Source of the DNA: Saccharothrix sp. NRRL B-16348
GTDB taxonomy: Bacteria > Actinomycetota > Actinomycetes > Mycobacteriales > Pseudonocardiaceae
DNA length: 64,000 nucleotides
Direction of reading: 5' to 3'
Assembly (NCBI RefSeq): GCF_001280085.1
Contig: NZ_LGED01000200.1
Span: forward strand, 136,679 to 200,678
Part shown: positions 16,429 through 26,000 of the stretch, piece by piece
Layout of the letters: every line of letters starts with the position of its first letter
Numbering within the stretch: position 1 is the stretch's first letter
Made by a program: the position numbers and the translations under genes
Notes under the pieces: model-generated
The model's input: only the letters and a program-made list of their open reading frames with translations
Databases searched by the model: none
Told to the model about the DNA's origin: nothing

Positions 16429-17898
16429 GTGTCGCAGCCATCGGGCACGCAACACGGACATGGGCACGGCCACGGGCACGGGCACAGTGAGGCACCGGCG
16501 GATCCTCGTCGCTGGCGGCTGCTCGTGCTGCTGTGTCTCGCGCAGTTCATGGTGATCCTCGACGTCACCGTGGTGAATGTCGCCCTTCCGGTGATCGAGT
16601 CCGACCTGGATCTCGACCGGGCGGCCGTGCCGTGGGTGGTCACCGCGTACACGCTCACGTTCGGTGGGCTGTTGATGCTCGGTGGACGTCTGGCGGACCT
16701 CGTGGGGAAGCGCCGTATCTTCCTCACCGGTTTGGTGATCTTCACATTGGCGTCCGTCGGATCCGGTCTCGCAATCTCCGGCACGATGCTGGTCGTGGCA
16801 CGAGGGCTGCAGGGCGTAGGAGCGGCGATGCTCTCGCCCGCTGCTCTGTCCATCATCACGACGACCTTCGCGGGTGCCGACCGCAACCGTGCGCTGGGTG
16901 TGTGGGCGGCTATCGGTGGCGCGGGTGCCGCGATCGGGGTACTGCTCGGAGGCGTGCTGTCCGCGGGTCCGGGCTGGGAGTGGGCCTTCTTCATCAACGT
17001 CCCCGTCGGCGTCGCCGTGTTCCTCGCCCTTCCGGCGTCCAAGGTGGACGGTCGTGCACACGACGGTTCGCGGCCCGACATCGCAGGTGCTGTGCTGATC
17101 ACGGCGGCGGGCGGCCTCATCATCTACGCGTTGATCAATGCCGGAGGTGCCGGCTGGGGAGCGGTATCCACGTTGGTCCCGCTGGGCGTCGGCATCCTGG
17201 CCGCTGCCTTGTTCGTCGTGGTTGAGCGCAAGGTGGCCGCACCGCTCGTCCCCTTGGTCCTGCTGCGGCGGCGTCCGGTGATCGCGGGCAACCTGGTAAT
17301 GGTGGCCGCCGCGGGCCTGCTCATCGCCAGCTTCTTCCTCGCGTCGCTCTACGCACAGCACGTCCTGCGCATGGGACCGCTCGAGACCGGCCTGCTGTTC
17401 CTGCCGGTCGCCATCGTCATCACGATCGGGGCGCACCTCGGTGCACGCATGATCACCGCGTCCGGGTGGCGGCCGGTGGCCGGGATCGGGTTCGCGGTCG
17501 CAGCGGTCGGGTTCTTCCTCTTGTCGCGCGTGCCCGCGGACGGGTCGGCGTGGGTGCACCTGCTCCCCGGTTTCGCGATCGCCGGCGCCGGTTTGGCGAC
17601 TACCTTCGTCACCGCGACCACGAGTGCGATGACCGCCGTCGAGCACAGCATGGCAGGCGTCGTATCGGGACTGGTCAACACAGGGCACGAGATCGGCGCA
17701 GCCCTCGGTGTCGCGTTCGTGGCCGCGATTGCGGGCGCGGGCGTCGAGGGCGCTGTCGAGGCCTCGGCCCAGGTGCAAGGATTCGGCTCGGCGTTCCTCG
17801 CCGCCGGCATTGCGGCCCTGGTCGCCGCAGGGCTGTCGGTGGTCCTCCTACCGGCGGGGAAGCCTGACCCCTCGCACGGTCCCATGATGGCCCACTAG
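16429..17898 (+). CDS. DHA2-family multidrug MFS exporter with a His-rich N-terminus
   Basis: The 489-aa protein has 14 predicted membrane segments and the DHA2/EmrB-QacA motifs: 'LAQFMVILDVTVVNVALP' in TM1, 'PWVVTAYTLTFGGLLMLGGRLAD' in TM2 (motif A region 'GGRLADLVGKRR'), and 'RGLQGVGAAMLSPAAL' in TM4. It should export hydrophobic cations or drugs with proton exchange. The cytoplasmic N-terminus carries five His in alternating His-Gly pairs (HGHGHGHGHGH, residues 9-19), unusual for the family and a possible metal-binding tail. GTG 16429 has GGGAG 5 nt upstream. It is transcribed away from the Gabija pair, and three dyads precede it. Confidence 0.9.
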   Translation: MSQPSGTQHGHGHGHGHGHSEAPADPRRWRLLVLLCLAQFMVILDVTVVNVALPVIESDLDLDRAAVPWVVTAYTLTFGGLLMLGGRLADLVGKRRIFLTGLVIFTLASVGSGLAISGTMLVVARGLQGVGAAMLSPAALSIITTTFAGADRNRALGVWAAIGGAGAAIGVLLGGVLSAGPGWEWAFFINVPVGVAVFLALPASKVDGRAHDGSRPDIAGAVLITAAGGLIIYALINAGGAGWGAVSTLVPLGVGILAAALFVVVERKVAAPLVPLVLLRRRPVIAGNLVMVAAAGLLIASFFLASLYAQHVLRMGPLETGLLFLPVAIVITIGAHLGARMITASGWRPVAGIGFAVAAVGFFLLSRVPADGSAWVHLLPGFAIAGAGLATTFVTATTSAMTAVEHSMAGVVSGLVNTGHEIGAALGVAFVAAIAGAGVEGAVEASAQVQGFGSAFLAAGIAALVAAGLSVVLLPAGKPDPSHGPMMAH

Positions 17899-17984
17899 CG
17901 CGGGAGTCGACGCGGCCCTGCCTTGGACGTCTGTCTGACAGGGCCACGTCGGCTGGAATCTCGCAGGTGGAGCGCGAAGCGTGG

Positions 17985-18329
17985 TCAGGAGATGTTGGCG
18001 GTGAGGCGGAGTTCCTCGCGCAGCCGTGGATCAGCCGACGCCTGCTTGACGAAGTGCATCACTGCGGCTTCGCCGTGCTGGTGGAGGACACCTCTTACCG
18101 CCAAGGCCGCCTCGTCCTCGGCGGCCGGGGAATAGACGAAGCTGCGGCCTGTCCGCTTGCGGATCGCGGCACCCTTGTCGGTCAGCCGCTTGAGCACTGT
18201 CAGAACGGTCGTGTACGCCAACGGCATGTCGCGCTGCTCGTTGATGCGTAAGAGGACATCCCTGACATATAAGGGACGTTCCGTCGACCAGAGTACTTCC
18301 AGGATCTTGGTTTCCAGGTCTCCGCGCAT
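17985..18329 (-). CDS. BlaI/MecI/CopY-family repressor
   Basis: The 114-aa winged-helix protein starts MRGDLETKILEVLW, has the recognition helix 'LAYTTVLTVLKRLTDKGAAIR' and the C-terminal dimerisation helix (AVMHFVKQASADPRLREEL). ATG 18329 was chosen for the very strong GGAGGAGGTGG upstream; an open extension to 18371 is less likely. No BlaR1-type peptidase gene lies beside it. A perfect ACTAC-N5-GTAGT dyad lies 137 bp upstream of its start. Its position at the left edge of the biosynthetic cluster, and the similarity of that dyad to the cluster's CTAC-N6-GTAG boxes, make it a candidate cluster regulator (inference). Confidence 0.85.
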   Translation of the reverse strand: MRGDLETKILEVLWSTERPLYVRDVLLRINEQRDMPLAYTTVLTVLKRLTDKGAAIRKRTGRSFVYSPAAEDEAALAVRGVLHQHGEAAVMHFVKQASADPRLREELRLTANIS

Positions 18330-18413
18330 GTCCACCTCCTCCGTCGCAGACGGCGCGGTCGACTGCTGCACGCCGTCCTCCGGCCCCAGTCCGGGGTGTA
18401 CTACTGGGTGAAC

Positions 18414-18428
18414 ATACCCCAGGGGGGT
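18414..18428. promoter_or_regulatory. ATACCCC-A-GGGG box (CsoR-like operator type)
   Basis: ATACCCCAGGGGGGT lies about 85 bp upstream of the BlaI-type repressor gene. It matches the TACCCC...GGGG box type seen in front of copper genes elsewhere in the window, with one imperfect arm. Confidence 0.45.
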
Positions 18429-18465
18429 CGGGTGTACGACTTGGTGAGTGGAACGAGCCGAACCG

Positions 18466-18480
18466 ACTACCTACAGTAGT
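18466..18480. promoter_or_regulatory. ACTAC-N5-GTAGT palindrome, probable BlaI-type operator
   Basis: ACTAC-CTACA-GTAGT has perfect 5-bp arms. It is nested with CCTAC-AGTA-GTAGG, which keeps the TAC-N4-GTA geometry of classic BlaI/CopY operators. It lies between the BlaI-type gene (start 18329) and the end of the DAHP synthase gene (18565). It is one base shorter in spacer than the CTAC-N6-GTAG boxes of the biosynthetic cluster. Confidence 0.55.
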
Positions 18481-18564
18481 AGGTGATGAGGATTCGCGTA
18501 CCGGCTGTGCCACTTCCGGCGGTATACGGACACCTTCTGCGACCACATGACCGTGGCCGGCTGA

Positions 18565-19617
18565 TCATTCCCTGGCGCTGACCAGGAGGTTCGCCTCCGG
18601 CGCTGCGGCGAGACCGGTGCGCAGTGCGCGCAGGCGGTTGGTGAGGTGGCTGAACTGATCGGGCGCGAGCGCCTGGTCGCCGTCGCACAGTGCGGCCGCG
18701 CCTTCGTGGTGGACGTCGACCAGGATGCCGTCGGCGCCCGCGGCAGCTGCTGCCAGGGCGAGTGGCTCCACGAGTTCACGGCGTCCGCTGGCATGACTGG
18801 GGTCGACGACGACCGGCAGGTGACTCAGGTGCTTGACCAGGGCTACGGCACTGATGTCCAGGGTGAAGCGCGTGGCGCCCTCGAAGGTGCGGATGCCGCG
18901 TTCGCAGAGCACGACGTCGGCGTTGCCCTCATTCAGCACGTACTCCGCCGCGTGGAGCCACTCGTCGACCGTGCAGCCGAAGCCGCGCTTCAGCAGCACC
19001 GGCCTGCCCGCGAGCGCCACCTCCTTGAGCAGGCTGAAGTTCTGCGCGTTGCGGGTTCCGACCTGGAGGATGTCGGCGACTTCGGCTGTCCTCTGCACAT
19101 GCGCGACATCGGTGACCTCGGTGACCACCGGGAGGCCGGTGGCCTCCGCGGCCGCGGCCAACAGGGAGAGCCCGCGCTCGCCGAGGCCCTGAAACGAGTA
19201 CGGCGACGTCCGTGGTTTGAAGACCCCACCTCGCAGCACCGTCGCGCCGCTTCTCGCCACTTCGTGTGCGATCGTCGCCAGCTGGTCCGGGCTCTCGACC
19301 GCACATGGACCCGCCATCACGACGAACTCTCCGGGGGAGAACGACACGGTGCGGTTGATCCTCACCGTGGTGGGCGCCCCCGTGCTGGACGCGCTGACCA
19401 GCGGGGGAGTGGCCGTCACGTCCTCGACGTGTTCGACGGCCGGGTTGGCCGCGAGGAACGCCGCCAGCTCCGCTGTCGGCGCTGTGTTCGGCACGTACAC
19501 CACCGTGCGGTTGTGCAGGGTCCGGCGGTTCGGGTGGTAGCCCCGTCTGTGCAGCGCGTTCACGAGTTCCTCGTGGTTCTCGCTTGTCGTGCCGAGGTGA
19601 AATCGCGCGAGTAACAC
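18565..19617 (-). CDS. DAHP synthase (3-deoxy-7-phosphoheptulonate synthase), type I-beta
   Basis: This 350-aa enzyme joins phosphoenolpyruvate and erythrose-4-phosphate, the entry to the shikimate pathway. It has an N-terminal ferredoxin-like domain (about residues 1-75) and a KDO8P-synthase-like TIM barrel: '[11 protein letters not shown]', '[17 protein letters not shown]', '[14 protein letters not shown]', 'VLLKRGFG', 'CERGIRTFE' and '[13 protein letters not shown]'. GTG 19617 was chosen because AAGGA lies 7 nt upstream. The gene is divergent from the salicylate synthase and probably dedicated to raising chorismate supply for the cluster, as in other aryl-acid pathways. Its promoter region is shared with the two CTAC-N6-GTAG boxes at 19756-19796, about 140 bp away. 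Confidence 0.92.
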   Translation of the reverse strand: MLLARFHLGTTSENHEELVNALHRRGYHPNRRTLHNRTVVYVPNTAPTAELAAFLAANPAVEHVEDVTATPPLVSASSTGAPTTVRINRTVSFSPGEFVVMAGPCAVESPDQLATIAHEVARSGATVLRGGVFKPRTSPYSFQGLGERGLSLLAAAAEATGLPVVTEVTDVAHVQRTAEVADILQVGTRNAQNFSLLKEVALAGRPVLLKRGFGCTVDEWLHAAEYVLNEGNADVVLCERGIRTFEGATRFTLDISAVALVKHLSHLPVVVDPSHASGRRELVEPLALAAAAAGADGILVDVHHEGAAALCDGDQALAPDQFSHLTNRLRALRTGLAAAPEANLLVSARE

Positions 19618-19755
19618 GACCACGTCCTTCGGTTTCGGTCATCGCGATGTTCCGGGTCGTCCCGCAGGTCGCGCCGGAGAAATGACCGGGGACCGCGTCC
19701 AGTGTGCTGGGCGATGGTTAGCGGGGCAACCCGCCGTTTGGTTGAAGATGGCTTT

Positions 19756-19769
19756 CTACAAAACGGTAG
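19756..19769. promoter_or_regulatory. CTAC-N6-GTAG operator candidate 1 (salicylate synthase promoter)
   Basis: CTACAAAACGGTAG is one of at least five CTAC-N6-GTAG dyads found only in cluster promoters. It lies 114 bp before the chosen GTG of the salicylate synthase gene and 27 bp (centre to centre) from the next box. An open frame extends through it, but binding sites inside a coding N-terminus would be unusual, which supports the later start. Confidence 0.7.
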
Positions 19770-19782
19770 TCGCGGCCCTCCT

Positions 19783-19796
19783 CTACGTCTTCGTAG
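19783..19796. promoter_or_regulatory. CTAC-N6-GTAG operator candidate 2 (salicylate synthase promoter)
   Basis: CTACGTCTTCGTAG has perfect outer arms extended inwards to CTACG...CGTAG. It is paired with the box at 19756-19769. A promoter for the salicylate synthase gene could lie between here and 19883. Confidence 0.65.
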
Positions 19797-19882
19797 TAAT
19801 TGCTTGCGAGAATGTCGATGCCTTGACGTGCTTTACGAACGGTGATTACGGTCAATGGCACCTGAACTCGAGGGGGTTTTCG

Positions 19883-21217
19883 GTGCACCGATATCGTCGA
19901 CGCGATGTCCCAGGGTCCTTCGATCCACTGCGTCTGGCCGGGGCGCTCGCCCGTTCCGGGCTGTTCGACGACTACCTCGTCTACGAGCGCGGCGGCGAGT
20001 GGTGGTTCGCGGGTGACGTCCTCGGTATGGTGTCGCTCGACCGCCACAACGTGACCGCCCGTTCGGCCGATGGGCGGGAGTCGGTCAGCGGGTGGAGGGA
20101 CAGGCCGCTCGACGCGGTGCGCGACGCGCTGGAGAGTCTCGACGTCGAGCACTGGAACGCCTTCGGGTGGACCGCGTTCGAGTTCGCCTACCTCGGCACG
20201 GACCTCGCTGACACCCTCGGCGCACGACACGTGATGGAGTTGGTCGTCCCCCGCGTCGAGGTCCGGCTGGGTGCCGAGCAGGTCTCGATCCGTGCCGACA
20301 CCGATGCGCGTCTCAGTGCGATCGTCGACCTGGTCACCGGCCCGGTCGAGACGCTGCCCACCGGGCACAGCGCCGCGGTGGACGTCAGGTCTGTGGGACG
20401 TGCCGGCTACCAGGAACGGGTCGGTCGAGCCGTCGACGACATCCAGCGCGGCCGATTGCAGAAGGTGATCCTGTCACGCACGGTGCCGATCGACTTCCCG
20501 GTCGACGTGGTCGCGACCTACCTGCGGGGCAGGAGCAGCAACAACCCCGCGCGGTCCTTCCTGCTGTGCCAAGGCGGCAGGCGGGCGATGGGATTCAGTC
20601 CCGAAACCGTGTTGGAAGCGGACTCCGACGGCGCCGTGAGCACCCAGCCGCTCGCGGGCACCCGAGCACTCGACGGCACGCCGGAGGCAGACACCGCGCG
20701 GCGGGAGGAACTGCTCGGCGACCCGAAGGAGATCTACGAGCACGCGATCTCGGTCAAGATCGCCGTGGAGGAACTGACGCCGTTGTGCCGACCCGGCTCC
20801 GTCGTGGTCTCGGACTTCATGACGGTCAAACGGCGCGGGAGCGTCCAGCACCTGGGCTCACGAGTCGACGGGCGGTTGATGCCGACCCTGACCGCCTGGG
20901 ACGCCTTCCAGACGCTGTTCCCCGGTGTCACGGCCTCCGGCATCCCGAAGCTCGCTGCCTATGAGCGGATCGTCGACCTCGAAGAGCAGCCGCGTGAGCT
21001 CTACGCGGGCTCGGTGCTGATGGTGAGCCATGACGGATCGATGGATGCCTGCCTGGTGCTGCGATCCCTGTTCGAGCAGGACGACCGGGCGTGGTTGCGC
21101 GCAGGCGCGGGCATCGTCGCGCAGAGCACGCCGATGCGGGAGTTCGAGGAGACGTGCGAGAAGCTGGGCAGCGTCGCACCGTACGTCGTCGCACGCAGCC
21201 CGCAGCCGGAGTCCTGA
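19883..21217 (+). CDS. Salicylate synthase (MbtI/Irp9 type)
   Basis: This chorismate-utilising enzyme converts chorismate via isochorismate to salicylate and pyruvate. The 444-aa length matches MbtI (about 450). Key motifs are the catalytic Lys in LQKVILSRTVP, 'NNPARSFLLCQGGRRAMGFSPE', 'QPLAGTRALDGTPE', 'DPKEIYEHAISVKIAVEEL', 'RRGSVQHLGSRVDG', 'FPGVTASGIPK' and the C-terminal 'FEETCEKLGSVAPYVV' (all MbtI-like rather than EntC-like). GTG 19883 was chosen because GAGGGGG precedes it, the length then fits the family, and upstream sequence holds two operator boxes. It is transcribed divergently from DAHP synthase and convergently with the salicyl-AMP ligase gene. Confidence 0.93.
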   Translation: MHRYRRRDVPGSFDPLRLAGALARSGLFDDYLVYERGGEWWFAGDVLGMVSLDRHNVTARSADGRESVSGWRDRPLDAVRDALESLDVEHWNAFGWTAFEFAYLGTDLADTLGARHVMELVVPRVEVRLGAEQVSIRADTDARLSAIVDLVTGPVETLPTGHSAAVDVRSVGRAGYQERVGRAVDDIQRGRLQKVILSRTVPIDFPVDVVATYLRGRSSNNPARSFLLCQGGRRAMGFSPETVLEADSDGAVSTQPLAGTRALDGTPEADTARREELLGDPKEIYEHAISVKIAVEELTPLCRPGSVVVSDFMTVKRRGSVQHLGSRVDGRLMPTLTAWDAFQTLFPGVTASGIPKLAAYERIVDLEEQPRELYAGSVLMVSHDGSMDACLVLRSLFEQDDRAWLRAGAGIVAQSTPMREFEETCEKLGSVAPYVVARSPQPES

Positions 21218-21223
21218 CATGCG

Positions 21224-21255
21224 GCGGTGGGGGCGCGAACTCGCGCCCCCACCGC
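21224..21255. terminator. Bidirectional terminator between convergent genes
   Basis: A perfect 14-bp stem (GCGGTGGGGGCGCG with its complement) closes a 4-nt loop (AACT). It fills the 40-bp gap between the ends of the salicylate synthase and the aryl-AMP ligase genes, so it can stop transcription from both sides. Confidence 0.85.
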
Positions 21256-21257
21256 GG

Positions 21258-22859
21258 TCAGCTCTCCGACACCTGCAGTCGCAAGGCCTTCTTGTCGATC
21301 TTCCCGACTCCGGTCCGAGGCAGGGTGTCGACCACGCGGACCAGGTCCGGCGCCTTGTAGGCGGCGACCCCTCGTTCGCTCAGGAAGGCGGCCAGTGTCC
21401 GCACATCCGGTGCCTTGCCCTCCTTGGGCACGATGAACGCGCAGGTCCGCTCACCCATGATCGGGTCGGGTGCCGCCACGACCGCGGCCTCACGGATCCC
21501 GGAGTGAGCGGCCAGGTGCTCCTCCACCTCCTCTGCCGAGACCTTGTCGCCACCGCGGTTGATGACGTCCTTGACCCGGCCCTCGACCACCAGGTGACCC
21601 GTTGCCGTCAGCCGGACGAGGTCGCCGGTGCGGTAGAAGCCGTCGTCGGTGAACGCGCTCTTGTTGTGTTCATCCGCGCGGTAGTAGCCGCGGAGGGTGT
21701 ACGGCCCCCTGGTGAGCAGGTGCCCGATCGCTCCCTGCTCGACGTCCTTGTCCTCGTCATCGACCACGTGAATCTCGTCCGCCGGTGACAGCGGCCGTCC
21801 CTGGGTCGACAGGATGACGTCCTCGGCGGCGTCCAGTTCGGTGTAGTTGAGCAGCCCTTCGGCCATGCCGAAGACCTGCTGGAGTCGGCAGCCCAACGCC
21901 GGTTCCACCCGGCGGGCCACCTCCACGGGCAGCTTCGCCCCACCGACCTGCAGGAGCCGCAGGCTGGTGAGGTCGTGTTCGAGCCACTCGACGGCCTCCG
22001 TCCACACCGCCGCGAGCGGCGGCACGAGCGCGGTCATCGTCACCTTCTCCCGCTCGATCAGGGCGAAGGCCGATTCGGGCGACGGGTTGTTGGTCAGCAC
22101 CACCCGACCGCCCGTGGCCAGCACGCCGAGCACCCCGGGACAGGCCAGCGGGAAGTTGTGGGCGACCGGCAAGGCGACCAGGTAGCGGGTGTCCTGGTCG
22201 AGACCGCAGAGTTCCGCGCTGGCAGTGGCGTTGTAGATGTAGTCGGAATGGGTTCGAGGGATCAGCTTGGGCAGGCCGGTCGTGCCCCCCGAGAGCAGGA
22301 AGAGCGCGACGTCGAACGGATCCGGCCGGGGAAGGTCGACCGGATCGGCGTCGACGTCGGCGAACGCGGTGTACTCGGAAGAGACGCCGCTGACCAGGAC
22401 GGTTCTCACCGTCGGACAGGACTGCTGCACCACGCGGGCCAGAGCCACGTAGTCGAAGCCCTGGAACTGGTCCGGCACCAGGTACGCGACCGCGTCGGAC
22501 ATCCGGCACAGGTGGACGATCTCCGTCGACCGGTGCGCGGGCAGGGCGAACACCGGCAGCGCGCCGAGGCGGAACAGCGCGAGGCTCGCCACGATGAACT
22601 CGACCGTGGTCGGCAGGTGCACCACGACGCGATCTCCGGCGTTGATCCCCTGCTCGCGCAGTCCTGCCGCGAACCGGTCCACGCGGTGGTCCAGTGCGCG
22701 GTAGGAAACCCGCCTGTCGTCCTCGACCACCGCGATCTCCGGACCGAAGCTGTCGGCACTGCGCCTGAGCAGGTCCCCCAGCGTCATGTCCGGCCAGTAC
22801 CCCGCGCTTTTGTACCGCTGCGCGAACTCCTGCGGCCACGGCGTGCATCCCGTGAGCAT
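21258..22859 (-). CDS. Salicyl-AMP ligase (aryl acid adenylation enzyme)
   Basis: The 533-aa stand-alone adenylating enzyme activates the aryl acid and loads it on the NRPS aryl carrier domain. Core motifs are [17 protein letters not shown] (A3), '[19 protein letters not shown]' (substrate pocket), '[11 protein letters not shown]' (A5), '[29 protein letters not shown]' (A7-A8, split here after GRVK) and the catalytic Lys in [11 protein letters not shown] (A10). The Cys in LACPG is the residue typical of salicylate-specific MbtA/YbtE/PchD; DHB-specific enzymes have Ser there. ATG 22859 has GAGGAG 7 nt upstream. Its promoter faces the NRPS promoter across two CTAC-N6-GTAG boxes. Confidence 0.92.
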   Translation of the reverse strand: MLTGCTPWPQEFAQRYKSAGYWPDMTLGDLLRRSADSFGPEIAVVEDDRRVSYRALDHRVDRFAAGLREQGINAGDRVVVHLPTTVEFIVASLALFRLGALPVFALPAHRSTEIVHLCRMSDAVAYLVPDQFQGFDYVALARVVQQSCPTVRTVLVSGVSSEYTAFADVDADPVDLPRPDPFDVALFLLSGGTTGLPKLIPRTHSDYIYNATASAELCGLDQDTRYLVALPVAHNFPLACPGVLGVLATGGRVVLTNNPSPESAFALIEREKVTMTALVPPLAAVWTEAVEWLEHDLTSLRLLQVGGAKLPVEVARRVEPALGCRLQQVFGMAEGLLNYTELDAAEDVILSTQGRPLSPADEIHVVDDEDKDVEQGAIGHLLTRGPYTLRGYYRADEHNKSAFTDDGFYRTGDLVRLTATGHLVVEGRVKDVINRGGDKVSAEEVEEHLAAHSGIREAAVVAAPDPIMGERTCAFIVPKEGKAPDVRTLAAFLSERGVAAYKAPDLVRVVDTLPRTGVGKIDKKALRLQVSES

Positions 22860-22896
22860 GAGTCACTCCTCTGAAAGGGTCGGCTGATCCGGGTGA

Positions 22897-22910
22897 CTAC
22901 AAAACCGTAG
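22897..22910. promoter_or_regulatory. CTAC-N6-GTAG operator candidate 3 (ligase/NRPS divergent promoter)
   Basis: CTACAAAACCGTAG is flanked to give ACTAC-N6-GTAGT (22896-22911). It differs from box 1 at 19756 by a single base. It sits 38 bp in front of the ligase ATG, where a bound protein would block transcription. Confidence 0.75.
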
Positions 22911-22950
22911 TAAAACGTGAGTTGCTCGACTGATTATATGCAGCCGATCA

Positions 22951-22964
22951 CTACGGTCCTGTAG
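22951..22964. promoter_or_regulatory. CTAC-N6-GTAG operator candidate 4 (ligase/NRPS divergent promoter)
   Basis: CTACGGTCCTGTAG is again extended to ACTAC...GTAGT (22950-22965). It lies 54 bp centre to centre from box 3 and about 62 bp before the NRPS ATG. The intervening DNA is AT-rich (TGATTATATG at 22931) and could hold a -10 element. Confidence 0.75.
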
Positions 22965-23026
22965 TATTTCCGGCATTCCACGGAATGGCCGAAGACGTCG
23001 CGGCCGATGCGTGGTAGGAAGTTGGC

Positions 23027-26000
23027 ATGGCTGATGCGCTGAACTCAACCGGATCGAGTGCCCGGCTGAGCCTGAAAGCGTCCGTGGCCGGACTTCTCGG
23101 CACGTCGGAGGATTCGCTCGACGAGAACGTCGATCTCATTTCCGAGGGTCTGGACTCCATTCGGATGATGAAGGTCGTCGGCACCCTGCGCAAAGCGGGT
23201 GTGCCGGTGAGCTTCGCCGAACTGGCCGAGCGGCCCACGCTGGGGCACTGGATGGAGCTTGTCGACCGCCACGCGGCCGCACCGACCGCGGCGCCGCAAG
23301 CCACTTCGGCGACCGCGGCCGACGACACCACGCCGTTCGACCTCACTCCCGTCCAGCACGCTTACTGGGTCGGCAGGCGTGAGGAGATGGCACTGGGCGG
23401 GGTCGGCTGTCACGCGTACTTCGAATTCGACGGACGCCTGGTGGACCCCGACCGCCTCGACGACGCCGTCCGCAAGGTCATCGCCCGACACGGCATGCTG
23501 CGCGCCCGGTTCCTGTCCGACGGCAGGCAGCAGATCACGTCCTCGGCCGATTGGCGTGGACTCACCGTGCACGACCTCCGGTCGACGGAGCAGGTCGAGG
23601 AGCGTTTGCGCGAGATCCGGGCGGGCCTGTGCCACCGCCGGATGGACGTCGAGCACGGGCAGGTGTTCGACGTCCAGCTCGCGCTGCTGCCCGGCGATCG
23701 CACCCGCATCCACCTCGATGTCGATCTGCTGGTGGCCGATGTGGCGAGCATCCAGGTCATCCTCCGGGACCTGGCGATCGCCTACAGCCGACCGGAAGAT
23801 CTCCCCGGTAGCCCGCAGTACTCCTTCGCCGACTACCTGCGAGACTTGGCGGCGACCCGTGCCGAGCCCAGGCGGCGAGCGCAGGACCACTGGCGGGCAC
23901 GTCTGGCCGAGATGCCCACCGGAGGACCTCAGCTCCCGCTGGCCCGCGACCCGGGGCAGGTGGAAGCGCCTCGGTTCTCGCGCCGAACCTTCACCTTGTC
24001 GCGGGACTCGTGGGCGACCGTGAAGGGCAGAGCCGCGGCGGCAGGGGTCACTCCGGCAATGGTCCTGGCGACGGCGTTCGCCGAGACGTTGGCAGCGTGG
24101 AGCGCTCAACGCAGGTTCCTGCTCAACGTCCCGCTGTTCGACCGTCAGCACCTGCACGATGACGTGCCGGAGATGGTCGCGGACTTCACGAACCTGTTGC
24201 TGTTGGAAGCCGACATGACGGCGGTGGCTCCGTTCGCTGATCGGGTTCGTGCCCTGCAAGGCAGGTTCCGCGCCGATGTCGCGTTCGCGGAGTACTCCGC
24301 GGTCGAAGTGCTGCGCGACATGAGCCGCGGGCTGGACGGCGAGCAGGTGGCCGCACCGGTGGTCTTCGCCAGCAACATCGGCGGTGAGTTCGTCGGTCCG
24401 GAGTTCACCGATGTGCTGGGGCGCTTCGAGTGGATGCTCTCGCAGACCCCGCAGGTGTGGCTGGACCACCAGCTGTACGAGATCGACGGCGATCTGCTGC
24501 TCGCTTGGGACGTGGTGGACGAACTCTTCCCTCCCGGGCTGGTGGACGACATGTTCGACGCCTACCGCGGGTTGCTGCACTGGCTGGCGGACTTCGGCAC
24601 CGACTGGTCGAGTCCTGTCCCGATGCTCGTGCCACAACGCCAGCTGGCCGCGCGGGCCGCCGTCAACTCCACGGCCGCGCCGATCCCGGACAGCCTGCTC
24701 CACGAGCCGTTCGTCACCGTCGCCCGCGCCGAGCCCGACCGGGTAGCGCTCATCCTCGCGGACGGTGAGCAGGTGTCCTACGGAGACCTGCTGCACCGCG
24801 CAGGTGCCGTGGCCCACGCCGTTCGCGCCGCCGGAACGACTCCTGGTGACTTGGTCGCGGTGGTCCTGGAGAAGGGATGGCCGCAGATCGCCGCGGTGCT
24901 CGGCACGCTGATGGCCGGCTGTGCCTACGTCCCGGTCGACGGCAACCAGCCTGCCGTCCGGCGCGACCAGATGCTCAATGACGCGGGTGTCGCGGTCGTG
25001 CTCACGGACTCGGCCGGTGAGAGTGGAGCCTGGCCTGCAGGACTCCGGGCAATCGCCGTGGACGCGCTCACCCCCGCCGAGCCGCCCGTCGGAGACGCCG
25101 CCTCGCCGGACGACCTGGCCTATGTGATCTTCACGTCGGGTTCGACGGGCAGGCCGAAGGGCGTGATGATCAGCCATCGCGCCGCCCGCAACACCATCGA
25201 GGACATCGACCGGCGGTTTGCCATCGGCCGCCACGACCGGGTGCTGGGCCTGGCGAACCTCGGGTTCGACCTCTCGGTCTACGACATCTTCGGAACCCTG
25301 GCCCTGGGTGGCACCCTCGTGCTGCCGAGCCCCGCGCGCCGCGGCGACCCGTCACACTGGGCGCACTTGGTCGCCACCGCCGGTGTCACGGTGTGGAACT
25401 CGGTTCCAGCGCAACTGCAGATGCTCAACGACTTCATCGAGGGACCGGCACCCGAACTGGCGAGCCTGAGGTTGGCGATGCTGTCCGGCGACTGGATCCC
25501 GGTCGGGCTGCCGGACGAGATCCGGGCGAAGATCCCCGGCCTCACGCTGATCAGCCTCGGCGGTGCGACCGAGGCCGCGATCTGGTCGATCTACTACCCG
25601 ATCGACCATGTGCCCACCGAGTGGACGAGCATCCCCTACGGCAAGCCGCTGGCGAACCAGAGCTTCTACGTGCTCGACGACGCGATGCGGCCTGTGCCCG
25701 ACCTAGTGGCCGGTGAGCTCTACATCGGCGGTGCCGGCGTGGCGCTGGGCTACCTGGGCGATGAGGCCAAGACCGCTGAGCGGTTCGTCCGCCACCCGGA
25801 AACCGGCGAGCGCCTCTACCGCACCGGCGACCTCGGCCGGTACCTGCCGGACGGGAACATCGAGTTCCTCGGTCGCACCGACTTCCAGGTGAAGGTCAGG
25901 GGCCACCGGATCGAGCTGGCCGAGATCGAGGCAGCCCTGCAGTCCGTGCCCGGGGTCGCGAGTGCGGCCGTGATCGTGGACGGTGACCGCAACGACCGCC

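Noticed and set aside
16411..17778. 455-codon minus-strand frame opposite the MFS exporter
   Set aside because: Rich in His, Arg and Asp with no start signal; the exporter on the other strand has clear DHA2 motifs.
23045..25234. 729-codon minus-strand frame across the NRPS
   Set aside because: It is antisense to the well-supported NRPS domains and reads as low-complexity Arg/His/Val-rich protein with no start signal.
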